This document shows, piece by piece, positions 1 to 12,350 of a stretch of DNA of 64,000 bases; within the stretch, counting starts at the first letter, position 1; each line of letters opens with the position of its first letter. The notes below the pieces were generated by a model. It was not told the origin of the DNA. It did no database searches and saw only the letters and a program-made list of their open reading frames with translations. Origin of the DNA: Nomia melanderi. Its lineage: Eukaryota; Arthropoda; Insecta; Hymenoptera; Halictidae. The stretch lies in assembly GCF_051020985.1 (NCBI RefSeq), contig NC_135003.1:3806001-3870000 (forward strand), given 5' to 3'. Both the position numbers and the translations under genes were made by a program.

Positions 1-2989
1 CATTTTTTATCATTTTTGTTTGGTGTGTAACATATGTCGATAATAAGTTATTATTTTTTACATTGTACTAACGCGATATTGTTAATACAATATATTAATA
101 CATTAGTAAAACTTATTTTTTTTAAGTTATAAGTGCATTTGCAAAGCTCTTTCGATTTTAGGTAACCCATGGAAAGGATCCGAAATTAAATAATTAAATT
201 TATTTTTATTGATCATGATAATAGCTATTTAATATTCGAGTTCCTTTCCAAAGTTTAAAAAATTTAAGAATGGAGTAGCATATTAAATGAGAGTTATATC
301 CTCTTCGAGATAAAACTCACTTTCATTCATTACAACCAAACATGATGACTTGAATTAAATGAAAGGCTGTGTTGACACGTGCGGAATCTTATTAGGAACC
401 CACGTGTAAAATTTTAAGTCAATTAGCTAAATATACCTCGCGTTCTTCCGCCCACCATAAGAAGAATAATAGTTTTAAACAAAACGGGATCGGAGTTTTG
501 ACTGAACCGATAACATACGTGAAACATTTTCTTTAAAATATTATAATTTCATCTTCACCTTCAAATTTCTACATTAGACTTGCTTTATAATATCCTCAGA
601 ATATCAATTTACAAAAATATGTAAGAAGAGATTAACTTTTTTCATTTTTAAACGGTTATGCCCACTTAACACTGCGATTTCATGTTTTACACATCAGTAT
701 TTAAAAATTAGCATGTAATAGGAGTTGAATGTGCAATATCCTTGCAACTTGTACAGACTGAAATTGAAAAATAATATATTTGGATCTTTATAGGACGTTT
801 ATTTTGTTTGTCGGGGGGAGGGAAAGAGTGCTTTATATCGCTCATTAAAATACCTTGCGTAATAAAAATTCACAATTCAACCATGTGGCTATGTACTACA
901 TTGAAAATTCACGTTCGGGCGGTCATTGCAACTGGACGACCACTTGTTTAGAGTGGATCAACGTCTTCCCCTCCCCTCGGACCGTGTGTTGCTCTTTTTT
1001 TATACTGCAACCCCTTTTGCGTAATTTGGTGATTTGTAATCATCATTTGTTTTCTTCCGGCAGATTATGACACACGCCACACAGGTGTGCCATTTAAGTT
1101 GAATCTCGCGGGAACCCAGCTTAACACCTTATCGACGAATCACTCTATACTGCATCGAGTCGACCACTGTCTTATGTTATAAATAACTCATTATCGCACG
1201 AAATGAATATCCGCTTAAAATTTTAAATGCACATTTTATTGAAATTTGGAGGAAATTGCATAATGAACCATAAATTATTTTGAACGTTACAATTGAATAT
1301 AAATGAAACAACCGATTATTCAATAATTGATTTTTTATTATGACGATGCTAACGTTACAATGTTAAATCTCTAGAAATCTGTCGACGATCATCTAAAAAC
1401 TAACTAAGAATGTTTTTACTTATTTGGTCAAAATGTGTTTCTATTTTGAAAAAGTTCAATGAAATTCAATTTTAGAAGGCGTTCGCACTCGTCACAAATT
1501 CACAGTATTGTTCGACCAGGATTTTGTGAATGATAAATCTAGTTCAAGGATAACAGCCTCGTCATTGCCGAAGATAATGACGATCAAACGTGAGCGTAGA
1601 AAAGCCACGAATACCCGTGGCCGATCTGCACCCATATACCTGCAGGCATGCACAAAAGAAAGGCGAATCCTTCCTTTCTACCTGGCCGAACAAAGAGTGC
1701 TCCGTAACGGAATCAACCCTTTAGCTCTACGGAGAACCAGAAATCCGTATTTTGTCGTTCAGAGATTTCGCTGTTCCTTTTCCTTTTCTTTCTCCTTTTC
1801 CGCTTCTTTTTCTTCTTCTTCTTCTTCACTACGTTTCATGAAACTCTACGCGTGGACTTGAAAACCCCTTACAGTTGTCGATTCGAGGACTAATGAATCG
1901 TGAATCGAATGTACGTGAACCACCGGCGGTGTCTTTTAGAAAGTACTGGTAGTTGGGCACTTAGAATCTCCCCCTTTCGGGTTACAAGTTGATCAGAGAA
2001 GTGCTCTTGATGTCGACGAACCAAGGGGTGAAGCGTTACATTTCTTAGCTATGGTTGACTAGTTCAATTCGTGAATGAGGTACGATCGATATCATAAAAA
2101 ATATACATATATTTCTTTTTCGAAAATAAATGTTATTTTATTTTATGTACTTTACAATCGGCAATGAAGTATTGCTAATTCTATTTTTTCGCTATTATTT
2201 TCGCACAATCTTAGTGATTTTATTTGAAATTGGGATCTCATATAACAATAAAGTTAATTTGAAGATGACGTCTTTAATAAATCACAATACTTTGAAATGA
2301 AAAAATGATTTACTATTTCCAAATTAGGGGGCTAAACTAGAGGATTCGTTACCAGGTTTTATCTCACTGGTAGGATTCATAGTTACTTTATTTTGTTGAA
2401 TGCAACGTATAATCTCTAAGAAGCAAATTTGAGTTAAAAAAAAATTTCGTGAACTACCTAAATTTTACACCATAGAAAGTAAAATTAATTAACTCCTTTT
2501 TGTACAAGAAAAAAACTGTTCATCAGTATAAATATGTCGCTAGTAGCAAACGCATTAATGTACAAAAGTTTACTTCAAATCTAAACCTTTACATCATCAT
2601 ATGCAACAGAACGTTGGATATTTCAGATTATCTATTTATTACAAGGTTGAATGTAAATTAGTTCATTTTGTAGTACGAAAATATTACGTTTTCATTGGTA
2701 GTTTTAATCTATGCCTCAACTTCAATTCGTAGTACAAAATCGAACCAACAGATTCTAGAAAGTACATAATCTCAACTAAACGCGTTTCTACTTACTGTAC
2801 CACTTATTCTAAACTTCGAACTAAACAATTTTCGCTCTTACGATCTACTACTAAAAACATCAAGAATATCGACGTGAATCTTTGAAAAATGAAAGAACAT
2901 ACAAGCAAAACTCAAAAGGAAAATTCCTTGTGCGCCGCAACTCGATTTCACCAATTCGATTCACCAACGCTTTCATCATTTCGTATGAA
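1..2989. other. AT-rich flank; no gene recognised
   Basis: AT-rich, with a moderately CpG-rich segment (1500-2040) that contains a polypyrimidine/TTC repeat (1765-1830). A weak acceptor/donor-like TTTTAG|GTAACC is at 161|162. Frames at 855-1070 and 1508-1861 lack support; the latter ends in a (TTC)n run. Confidence 0.4.
1765..1830. repeat. (TTTTCC)n/(TTC)n pyrimidine tract
   Basis: About 65 bp is almost only C and T, mostly TTTTCC and TTC units; it would encode poly-Ser/Phe if read as protein. Confidence 0.85.
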
Positions 2990-3691
2990 AGTGCTCGGAA
3001 AAATAGCCGCGTTAGTGTTTGCCGGCTCCCATCAGATGGCGGCGCTGCTCGCGACCAATGACTCGCGCCTTCTCAGCATGGTATGCCCTAGAGATCCCAG
3101 CCCGACCGCGCACCGTGTTCCTTCGAATTCGCTGACGGCATAGAGCGAGAGAGTAACCGCGGGTTTCTCGTTCAATAAATACGAAAAACGAATCTATTCG
3201 TCGATGTGTGTGTGATTGAATGCCAGGGTTAGGGGCTACGATTCGCTCGCGCGTAACGATGGGGAACAGCTATCGGTAGGAACACGGGACGGGCCGGGAT
3301 GGAACGACACATCCACAGGAAGAAAATGTCGTTCCGGTTTTGATATACCCACGCAGGATAGTCAAGAGAGAGCCTTTTCCTATTCACCCTTCTCCAGCAT
3401 AGGCGCTTTCCGCGCCGGGAACGCCACTACGTCTTTTGCCTGGGCGGTGTGCGGCGCACCGGGAGGGGAGAGTGGAGAAACGGTGGGGCTTCCCGCGGTC
3501 GGGGAAGGAGGAACAGTTCTCAGGTGGAGGGGAGGGAACCTGACCGCTGGTGGGGGAAGATTGGGCGCGGCCTAGGACGGCCGCGCGCCGCGTTGTTATA
3601 AAAATAATATCAGTATAGCCAGCGCGCTTTCTCGTTAGATATCCGTGGCCAATATAGCCACTGAAAACGTAGGCACTGCTACTCTCTGAAA

Positions 3692-3766
3692 CGTGTGTGT
3701 ATGTTGTATGCTGTGTGCGTGTGCGTCGTGTGTGTATATGTGTGGTATGTGTATGTGTGTGTGTGG
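3692..3766. repeat. GT-rich microsatellite
   Basis: An imperfect (GT)n/(TG)n run, interrupted by TATG, TGCG and TCG units, lies inside the CpG-rich promoter region. On the other strand it reads as His/Thr-rich codons, which explains the spurious minus-strand frames there. Confidence 0.85.
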
Positions 3767-4124
3767 GATGCATGTTGTTTTCTTTTTTCGCTTGTCTCTC
3801 GACGCCCGTCTACGACGACAACGATGACGACGCCCGTGCCTAGCCTGTACCACGTTTTCTCAAGCGACTGACAGAGGTGTACATAAACCCCTTCGAGGAG
3901 TCCGAGAATATCGGATTTATCGGCGTCCCGTGTTCATGCCCCAATTGATCGTCGCGATCGTAACCGACACTGATCGAAAAACGAGAAAATCGGGAAAAAG
4001 GTACCGAGAAATATATTTGCAACGTATAGGTATATATAATATACAAGGTGCACAAGAAACGTAACTGTATAGAGGGGCGGAAAGGGGCGAACGTAGATGA
4101 ACAGGATAGAATAGGAAGAGATAG

Positions 4125-4200
4125 GTACATAGGCAGAGAGAGGGAGACTAAGGAACGCGCGCGCGATCTATAAAGAGAGAGAGAAAGCCGAAGAGAGTAA
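4125..4200. repeat. GA-rich purine tract with GAGAG sites
   Basis: Repeated GAGAG/AGAGAG strings (for example 4135-4150 and 4172-4184) form a purine-rich low-complexity tract. In insects such runs can bind GAGA factor at promoters. Here that is inference from sequence only. Confidence 0.5.
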
Positions 4201-5695
4201 CCGGAGAACGAAGAGGGCGCACCCACGTTTACGGGCGGTAAGAGAGAAAAGCCAGTGTCGTTTACGAGCATGTACTCAAACGCCACGGGAACGGTAGGAA
4301 GAAGCCAGGTGTCGTAAAGGCGTTTCGCGTGTTCTCTCGTACGGGCTGAGTAAAAACGCGCACATATCGGTACGTTTGCGCCACACGGCCCGGATTGATC
4401 CACGTGATCTCGGCTGTTTCGGGAATAACGTGTGTTCCATGCGCGGAGGGGAGCAGACTGGAAACGTAATACAGGATCGGTAGAAAATCGGTATCCACGT
4501 TGTCGCCGATGTTTTCTGTACCCCGTTGTGTCATCGCGTAGAAACTGTGTTCCATTAATTCCTCGGAAGAGAGATACACGGAAAGGGCCAGAGTTTGCTA
4601 GGAGGGGCACAGGGGGTAGGGAAAAAGAAAAAGAGAGAGTGGGATCTGGCAGTAGCGGGAACCGGATAACGCACGGTCCCGGAATCGTCTCGGGCGACCA
4701 ATCACGTACGAGTTCTCGGCTGTCTCCTCTATTCAGTTGGTAAAAGTGCTCGCGCGTCTTCGATACGTGGAGGGATTTCTTGGTCGGTCGGAGAAACAGG
4801 GACAGAGAATGTTAGCGTTTGGGGGGAAGGACGAGTGAAGTGTCCGGGCGGCTAAAGAGGGAAAGATAGGGGGAGCGCAAAGGGGTGGGGGAGAGGAGGC
4901 GCGGCGGTAGTGGAAAGCAGCCGAGGAGCAAGAGGCGAATAGGAAAGCACGATACTGCTCCACCCGCGCGAGAGTTTCCCTTTGACGGTCGCCGGAGAGA
5001 GAACGAGACGAACGCGCGGTTCTATAGCTGTCCTAACCTTAGCGACCAGTGCCCGTTTCTAGTAAATTGTTCTCGCCGATATTATTTTTTTCCTGTTCGT
5101 TTCTCTTGCACACGTTACAAACGCAAATGCAAACAATTCGTTCGTTCGTTCGTCGATCGTGTAATACCGCTCCAAAGGATCGTCATCGTTGTCGTCGTGG
5201 TCGAGTCGTGTGTTTCACACCGTGATCGTGCGTCCTTGTCCAACGCGAAAAGGTTGAAAACACGCAGCGTGTGCGCGTTCGACGAGAGGAGGAGGGGCAT
5301 AGAGAAGGGACGGGGGTTAGAGAAGTAGAGGAAGGGGGAAAAAGCGATAGAGCTTGGACTTGGGTAAGAGATAGGGAAGGAGAGGGGGACGGAAGAGGGA
5401 GGAACACGCGCGAAGGAGTACAAAATTAAGGAAACGGGAGAGGACGCTACTGTACAGACAGTCGGGTGTGCTTGTAACGCCGGTTGTGTCGTGTCTTGGC
5501 TCGGTCGTATATATACGGGTCGTCGTCGTGTCCTATTTTCATCCTTTTTCCCTTGCTCGACTGTCGTCCATCCGTGGATCGTTCGACCCGACCGATCGGG
5601 GAACAAGCCAGTGTTTAGTGCCAGTGTTTGTCTACCTCAGTCCATTAGCGGCAGCTAACGGCGGAAACTGCATAAAATATTTAGAAGAAAAAGAT

Positions 5696-5780
5696 TTTAT
5701 ATATATATATACATAGATATATATAGAGAGAGATTTATAATATATAGTACAGTATATATATGTATATATATATATACATA
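5696..5780. repeat. (TA)n-rich microsatellite in the putative leader
   Basis: Three near-pure TA runs are broken by ACATAGA and AGAGAGAG. The block separates the GC-rich upstream leader from the candidate first coding exon, whose in-frame upstream stop lies at 5845. If transcription starts upstream, this block is in the 5' UTR. Confidence 0.85.
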
Positions 5781-5919
5781 CATTGAACAGTGGCATACCG
5801 CGTGGACAATTTTTTGTTTTAATTTTTAATTAAAACTCTCGTTCTGAAATCGGGGTTTGTGCAAGGATATTTTTCAACGAACTGGAACCAGAGGGATAAC
5901 CGGTCATTGGCGGTATCCC

Positions 5920-6002
5920 ATGGAGAAGTTCGCCGAGGGCGGCGTGCTCCAAAAGGAAATGGAGCGTTTGGAGATCGAGGAGAAAAATGGCTATGCCAGC
6001 AG
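5920..6002 (+). CDS. First coding exon of an unrecognised gene (5' partial, 27 codons plus 2 nt)
   Basis: The frame starts at ATG 5920 in a favourable context (TCCCATGG). It runs 27 sense codons and ends with AG|GTAAAT, a good 5' splice donor at 6002/6003, so the exon exits in phase 2 and the next exon must complete an AGN codon (Ser or Arg). A TGA at 5845-5847 closes the same frame upstream and no other in-frame ATG lies between. Codons are strongly G/C-ending (GAG, AAG, TTC, GCC, GGC, GTG, CTC, ATC), unlike the neighbouring DNA, which argues for real coding sequence. The peptide begins MEKFAEGG. It is acidic and rich in E, K, M and L (Q-K-E-M-E-R-L-E then I-E-E-K), so helical or coiled-coil-like. 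There is no signal peptide or membrane segment. I cannot assign the family from 27 residues. A longer overlapping frame from 5859 lacks coding character and reads through the donor. The alternative is a chance open segment in a GC-rich leader. Confidence 0.62.
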
Positions 6003-8280
6003 GTAAATTGGTTATCTTCTATGTACGACGTTTTCCGGTATTCTACGGTGTTTTTCGTATCGTGTTTTTTTATCGGCGATGTTAGACATTTTCCTCGTCA
6101 CGGTGGCCGTCTTCGATCGTGCTCGTGGTGATGAATCTTCACGGTTTTTTTCTTTACTTTCATCTATCACCAATACAGTTTTATACTTTTACCGACTTAT
6201 ACGATAATTTCCGGTCACATACACTTCCTTATATAGTTACGATATTCGAATTGCCCGAGGCGGTCGAAATTACTTCCGGTTTAAAAATAACCTCTTCGAA
6301 CCGTGGTAAGATAACGAAATACGTAACATAAACGTATCGCCCGTGAGATTTTTCTCGCCCACGAAATACACGGTGCCGGGAAATAATATTTTCGCGAACG
6401 CGTCTCGAGGGCGGATCGGCGACGACAAGGCGTAATTGAATATTAGAGTGATCTTAACGGTTCTCCATGTCAACAGATCGTACACAACACACGATGCACA
6501 CACAAGCGTTTTTTGAAAGACGGCACGATATTAACGGTTCCGTGTGACCCCGAACGGATTTCTGTCCAGCAACTTCTCGTCTATTCGGTTTAATTACGTA
6601 ATGCCTGATCTTTTTCCGCGGGCCTTTGATCGTGCACTCTCTATCACGGACATACGAAGAAATTATTTAATCTCCGATTTAGTGATTTTTCCTGCTACTT
6701 CTTATTCTATTTCTTAAACGTTTATAATTTAATCAATCAGAGGAATACGAAGCATACATGCGCTCGAATGAAGAAATTATTCTATGGTTTATTCGTTGCC
6801 AATTTTTTTTATGTTTCATTTTATGCCTGGTAAACTCGTGATTCTACCGGTAGAACAAATATGGCGGTATACGAACGAGATATGGCGGTTTGTCCTCGTG
6901 TATGGCGCGGGACAGGTACGAAGCGATTTTTCCCTTCCGCGTTAACCTGTTGGTCGGCCGCGTAATAGAATTTTATTGTTCGGCTCGCGTCCCCCCGGAC
7001 AACTGGATTTTTAAACGAAAGAATCCGTTTCAAGTGTGTCGCGCCGCGAGGCTTGTTATCAGCGCCCGTTCTTTCGTAAGAACTGATTCATTGGCTGATA
7101 CCGCCGAATATTGTATAGTAGACCACGCCGTCAGAAGATGACCGTCCCGTTAAACGACTTGTTTTTCTTGAACGTTTTACGGACGATAAATAATTACTTC
7201 CGTAGTCGATTGCCGGGGATAAATTTCCGTCTTGAAAAACAAGATTTCCGGTATCGAGAAAGTCACGAAAAGCGATTTGCTCCACTCGCAATCGAGCTTC
7301 AATATTAATTTGAGAGATTAATTTTGTGATTCAATTGAAACGATGTATATGAAAGTGGAAAAGTAGACTTCGAACGTTTCTTGCTTGTTGAAATCGGCAA
7401 TGGCGTCAAAGACATTCTTCGAGCGTAACGACTCTGGTAAATGATTCTTTTTTTTCCGTTACTTAACAGCTTGGTTGAATAAGTATCGCCGGTTTGTTTT
7501 TCTTTTCGCTAACCTGGCCGTGGCCTTGATACGTCGCACGTGGCACAACCTCACTGAGGTTCGCCTCGATTCGCGTCAACAACGACAAATGAAAATCTCA
7601 CTGCTAAATGCGTATTTAAACTTCGCTGGGTATAACGGCTGTAGCCGTGTTCTAATTAATGCGGTCGACCGTGTACCACACGCGCAGCGTAACGCGGCGA
7701 AAAGTTTGGACAGCCGCGATAATGGTTAACGGTTTGCCGCCATGTTGATCGTTAGAAGCATATCGTTTGTGGATTGAACAACCCGAAGAATTTATTTTCT
7801 TTCGTATTAAATTGAAATACGAAGTGCTAAAGAAATGAATAAAATAAAATTAATTATAACGAAAAATATTATTTTACTAAAATTCTTATTTTACCAAATT
7901 GATAAAAATTCATGATCCAAGTAAAAATAGTTTCTTACTGCACGCAAGCAAAGGATAGATATATAGAGTCTTCAGATAAAGGCTATAATAACATACTTTA
8001 TCCATTATGGAAGAAATGTTTGTTCATTCGTTTGTTGAATTCGAAATGTAAAATTCGTTACCAACTTTCTAATTATTTTTATTTTACATCTAAGGAAAAC
8101 TATATATTATTGTCTACATACAAAAATTATTATTACGAGACAAGGGATCAAACGAGTAACCGAAAATAATCGATCAGATCGAAAATTCGAAATCGGAATA
8201 ACCCGCGAAGGAGGATGATCGGACAGTCAGATAGGGATCTTGCTTATTCATAAATTCGGAGTAAAGAAGAGATTGAATTG
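6003..8280 (+). other. Start of putative first intron; no exon seen
   Basis: The intron would begin with the donor GTAAAT at 6003. The first 1.7 kb stays moderately CpG-rich and includes a 14-bp perfect palindrome TTCTACCGGTAGAA (6843-6856). Two ATGGCGG sites lie at 6861 and 6882, and a GCCGCCAT site at 7735-7742. From 7750 to 8200 the DNA is AT-rich with nothing recognisable. Several frames of 60-90 codons occur but none has coding character or conserved motifs. Confidence 0.45.
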
Positions 8281-8294
8281 CCTGTTTTGAAGGA

Positions 8295-8364
8295 GGAGGG
8301 GATTCGCTCCAACCCGGATCTTTGGCTGCCGGCTGACTGCTTTAGCCAATTAAGCTGTCCAGGC
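8295..8364 (-). pseudogene. tRNA-like sequence, decayed (tRNA pseudogene or tRNA-derived SINE head)
   Basis: Read on the minus strand from 8364, the sequence starts GCCTGGA. It continues through an A-box-like D arm (CAGCTTAATTGG, then AAGC) and reaches a CCGGG...CCC T arm whose B box is disrupted: where TTCGAAT is expected in the loop there are about four extra bases. The anticodon stem pairs poorly. The arrangement of A box, spacing and B-box remnant fits an RNA polymerase III tRNA-type head, but the folding defects make it a pseudogene or SINE remnant. The anticodon cannot be read reliably. A chance resemblance is possible. Confidence 0.4.
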
Positions 8365-11300
8365 CGTCGACGAATTCTTTTTCCCTAGGCCTCTCGTATG
8401 CTATCGAATGAGCACACGCGGGTAAAAGGTCTCAGCTAAACCCGAGCCAGACGCGATAAAGGTCGCTCGAAGAAAATGTCCACGCGGTCGGTCATTCGTG
8501 TTGGATAAAACCGCGAGCTCTCATTTTAACTCTATTTCCTATTATTTTCATTTGTACCGCTGAATTCAATGGCTCATATGCATTGTGTTTGTACGCTAAG
8601 AAATTCGAAATAATTAATCGCAATCACATTCCAGTATTCGTATATTTCAATTTGAATATACACATAGACATGTATAAAAATAAAATTCAGTTACGTCACT
8701 AATGTGTACTTAAATGCTTCGTTAGATGTAATTAATATATTCAGTGAGTTTGTGTTAGCTGTAAAATTATACTTTCGCAATAACAGTAGAATCGAGTTTT
8801 CTTTATGGACCGTTTCTCTTGTTTACCCAGAAAAATATGTTTTCAATATATTATTTTATAATTTTGAAATATTAATTCTATGATATGACTTCAGAACAAT
8901 AATAAAAATTACATTCAATATTTATTAATTAACTTAATGTTACACCGATGCAACAGTAAAATATTAGGTTTTGTCTCTCGAAAGAAAAGCTTTGAAATAC
9001 TCCGACAGCCGCCATATCTGTTCTTCCCGCTCCAACCGTCCAAACCCATCATTGGTCTAGAATGATTGTGGTGGGGATAGACATTTATTACGTCCTCCAC
9101 ATACGTTTTATTTCAAAAAAACGTAGTATAGCTTCCACGCTTTCGTATTAACCGATAAAAATGACATAGTAAATAAAGAACTCTGAGCACCGAGAACCTC
9201 ATCTCAATAGTTGACATTGGCAACAGTTGAAATTTGAAGCAATTTATCGTTGTCAACGGAATTTGTAGGGACACACGAGCTTCGTATCGGCGATGCGGAA
9301 CACGTAAACAGGGATATTGAGTCTCAGTGCTGCCTGGATTCTTTTTTTTCCATTGGGCCGGTATACTACCAAAGACACGTGGAATTCGAATATTCGATTG
9401 TAAACTCGCCTAAAACTTTCCACACACGCGGGGAATGAGAGAAAGAGAGAGCGAGGCAGAGGCGGCCGATGATTCTTTGTCTTCGTCATGTTTCCGACAC
9501 TTTTCGGCTTCGTAACGATTGAACCGATCATCGTGAATGATAGCTTCATAAAAGAGATCATGGTTTATCGTGTGCACCAATCAAAAATCCGCCATGTTTG
9601 TCGGTAAATTGAGTTGAACGAAGGAAGAAATAAACTCCGGTAACTTAAATTGAAAAAACACTGGTCAACTCGAGTTTCTTATAATATTTGATTCACTAAA
9701 ATATTCTTCGTGATAAATAAGTTCAAATAATTCTTGTGGATTCAAGTTTCTTTGAATATTTGATTGAATCAAAGAAATTTTGTATCGCAAGCAAAATTGT
9801 CACGTTGTTGATTATCTGATACATAAACGTATGATCATTAGTCAGTCATGTTACACGTGTATATGATTAATTCATTTAATGAGCTGTAAATATAATCAGT
9901 TTGAAAATGTACTACTTGCTATATGAGGCAGTGAATATTTCTAGAAACAATTTGAAAGTCTCTAATACAAGGCTTTTAGTTATTAAAGAAGAATTTAGTA
10001 TCAATTATATTTAATTTAATATTAGCCGTAAAATCTCATTAATTTTCCCACTTGTTCGAAAATAACAGACAAATCTATATTATGTATAACAGAATTGATG
10101 TCGACAGTATGGCAGAGGTTCTTTTGCAACTATTTTCAGATGCTGAAGGCGATTGAATGAAAGAATATTGTTTCGTTCAATAAGATTTTTATACATTTAT
10201 GGTTTAAAAGTATCGTTTTACAAGAATTTTCTGGGATTTTTATTTGATTTACAAATTTTGTTGTCTCACATGATAATCAGTTGAAGCGTAATATAGAATT
10301 TTTTACTCGGTTATATTTTGTGAAAATAAAGAGCAGATTTAATTTTCATAAGTCGTTGATTCTGTTCACTCGATCGCCATTAATGCAACCAGTTTAAGCA
10401 ATATTTAATACACTTTCTGAGAAGATTGAAATAGTAAAAGAAACTCCAAAATTCTGTAACAGATTTTTGGTCACTTATGAAATAACTATAGAAATAATCT
10501 AATCGGATAAGATAAAAGTCTGCCGATTGTTGAAACTTTATAGGGACGGTGTTACGGTGTATTATTTGTAATTAGTACTTATCAACATTTTATTTAATCC
10601 ATATAATTCTACTGTTAAGATGAAAAATGTCTTGTAATTCAATTTCGATAGTCTAACTTTGCTTGTGTTCATACTTCATATTTTCGTTAAAAGCAAAGTA
10701 TTATTGAGTCCTTCAGTTTACTTCTGTAAAATAATGTAATAGGAAAACATACAACAAAACTTATTTTAATTTCATAGGCGAATGGAAATAGTAAACTACT
10801 AATCACGAAATTTTTTATTTCCTATTTTATTATTTTTCTATTTGACTATATATTATAGCCGCCAAGTGATTAGTAAAGTTCCTAAAATTAAATATAAACT
10901 CTTGTGTTTTTGTCTCAATATTACTTACGTTTTGATCTCTGTCAAAATCTCACGTTAGAAGTTCACGAATTCGAATCGCACCAAGCCTGTGATTTCTTCA
11001 AGTGTCGGTAAAGTTGAGTGTGACACTTTGGGTGATAATATCGTTAGGCTGTCGTCGACGATAGATGGTGTAAGTTGGGATTTACAGTTTTAAAAGCTAA
11101 CCCAGGATGAGCAGTGTGTCGTAGTCTAAACGCTTTGTCGTCTTTTGTACTAGGGATTTATATACATCGCTCTTCTTAAAGGCCGTAACGTGCCAGATGC
11201 GAAACATAAGAAAACACAATAAAATTACAAGGGAAAAGGAAATAAAAATTAAAAAAAAAAAATAAAAAGCAAGTAGAAACAAGAAATAGTCAGCTTGAAA

Positions 11301-11560
11301 ATAGAAAAGAAGACGTTCAACACTGACACGAGTATTAACCAAAAATTAGTAGAACTCGCGTAATAATTGATTCGATATAAATGATGTGAAAGTTATCTTA
11401 AAAACTTGACACTAACAGTTGTAGTTTGTATAGAATTTAGACGAACAGAAAATAAACAAGTTTTGTTGTTAGGATGAACTTGAACCAATATAGATGAATA
11501 ACTTGAGAATAATATTTATAACATTCCATTGAATCGAAAGATAGAATTTACCGAGTTGTC
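8365..11560. other. Non-coding, mostly AT-rich stretch
   Basis: The DNA is CpG-enriched to about 8520, then AT-rich. GCCGCCAT-type sites occur at 9008-9014 and CCGCCAT at 9589-9595. A poly-A-rich patch lies at about 11245-11270. No exon, RNA gene or paired terminal repeats were found. Frames of 60-100 codons here end in AT-rich low-complexity sequence and resemble nothing known. Confidence 0.5.
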
Positions 11561-11930
11561 ATTTTCAGTTCGACAAATGGTGCACTCTGAAGTGCCACCA
11601 TGCGAATCGCGCATGTGGGGTTTTTCCAACACCATGACTGTCTTTTTTCAGTGATCGAAGTATGGGCGGCGGGGGTACATTGATTTTGGCCGATCGATGG
11701 AATAGTTTCACGCGAAAGAAACGTACCGCGGGAGAAAGGATCGAGAGTGAAACAGCGATGCGCGCGCGAACGCGATCTGTGGCTCTATCTTTTGGTGAAA
11801 ACGCATGGTACGAGCTTTTTCCACATCGGTAACGTAGGTGTCTGTGCGTATCACGGTAATGGCGGAAAATTCGAATAGAGGAACTTTACCGATCACCGTT
11901 CTCGTATTTCCAATTCGTCCCTTGTGTTAC
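11560..11930. other. Small CpG-rich island
   Basis: This is a CpG-rich block in AT-rich surroundings. Two acceptor-like strings (TTTTCAG at about 11570 and TTTTTTCAG at about 11650) occur at its 5' side, but no open exon with a matching donor follows. It is likely regulatory DNA. Confidence 0.35.
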
Positions 11931-12053
11931 AAAATGGAACAGATTATGGAAAAATAGTTTGACAATACAAAACGATGTATTTAAATTATTAATATATTAT
12001 TTATTTATAATCTTCGTGTGAATATATTCTATAAAATGGTTTTTCCTGTTGAT

Positions 12054-12350
12054 TTAACCCTTTGCAATTTATAGTGTTCTCGGTTTTCCTTCAGTAATGT
12101 GATTATGATGCTACGAATAATAAAAAGCTGAAAATTGTAAAATAATTTACTTGAAAACGATTTAACTTACAAATTTTCCGCTGTTCGCTTTGCGTTAGTT
12201 CACGGTTTCCATTTGGAGTATTTAAATTGTAGAACATTTTTCATTTTCAAGTGGAGTTTCTTCATTTAATTTATATTTATATCTACAATATACACAGGCA
12301 CAGAATTTTGATGATTTGTATAAATCTTGGAATCGACCCCTAAGGATTAA
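12054..12350. mobile_element. Possible piggyBac-type MITE (TTAA to TTAA), weak
   Basis: The left side reads TTAACCCTTTGCAATTT, which resembles the ends of other TTAACCCTTTG elements in this window (44919 and 53021). The proposed right side, read inward, is TTAATCCTTAGGGGTCG. The two ends match only over the first few bases, so this may be an old element, two unrelated ends, or chance. Confidence 0.3.

Larger units (their letters stand above)
2990..5919 (+). promoter_or_regulatory. CpG-rich promoter and 5' leader upstream of the exon at 5920
   Basis: About 2.9 kb of GC- and CpG-rich DNA with long GA/CT tracts, flanked by AT-rich DNA, ends at the candidate first coding exon. It holds a CCATCAGATGGCGG motif (3029-3042), a GT repeat, a GA-rich stretch with GAGAG sites around 4130-4200, a TATATATA box-like string at 5508-5515, and a TCAGTC string at 5638-5643 that resembles an arthropod initiator. 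I cannot fix a transcription start. The TATA-like string has no good initiator 25-30 bases downstream. Open frames on both strands here (for example 256 aa on the minus strand at 3840-4610) look like by-products of high GC and purine/pyrimidine skew. Confidence 0.5.

Noticed and set aside
161..170. Second recursive-splice-like string, TTTTAG|GTAACC
   Set aside because: Short pyrimidine tract and weak donor, and it lies upstream of the gene start, so it would not be in the proposed intron.
3029..3090. Possible coding start at ATGGCGGCGCTGC followed by GTATGC
   Set aside because: It gives a 15-residue peptide with a weak donor. The ATGGCGG is better explained as a binding-site motif repeated elsewhere in non-coding DNA.
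3840..4610. 256-codon minus-strand frame in the promoter island
   Set aside because: It is rich in S, R, L and Y encoded by CT-rich sequence opposite GAGAG tracts. Another 105-codon frame overlaps it in a different register, as expected for stop-poor GC-rich DNA.
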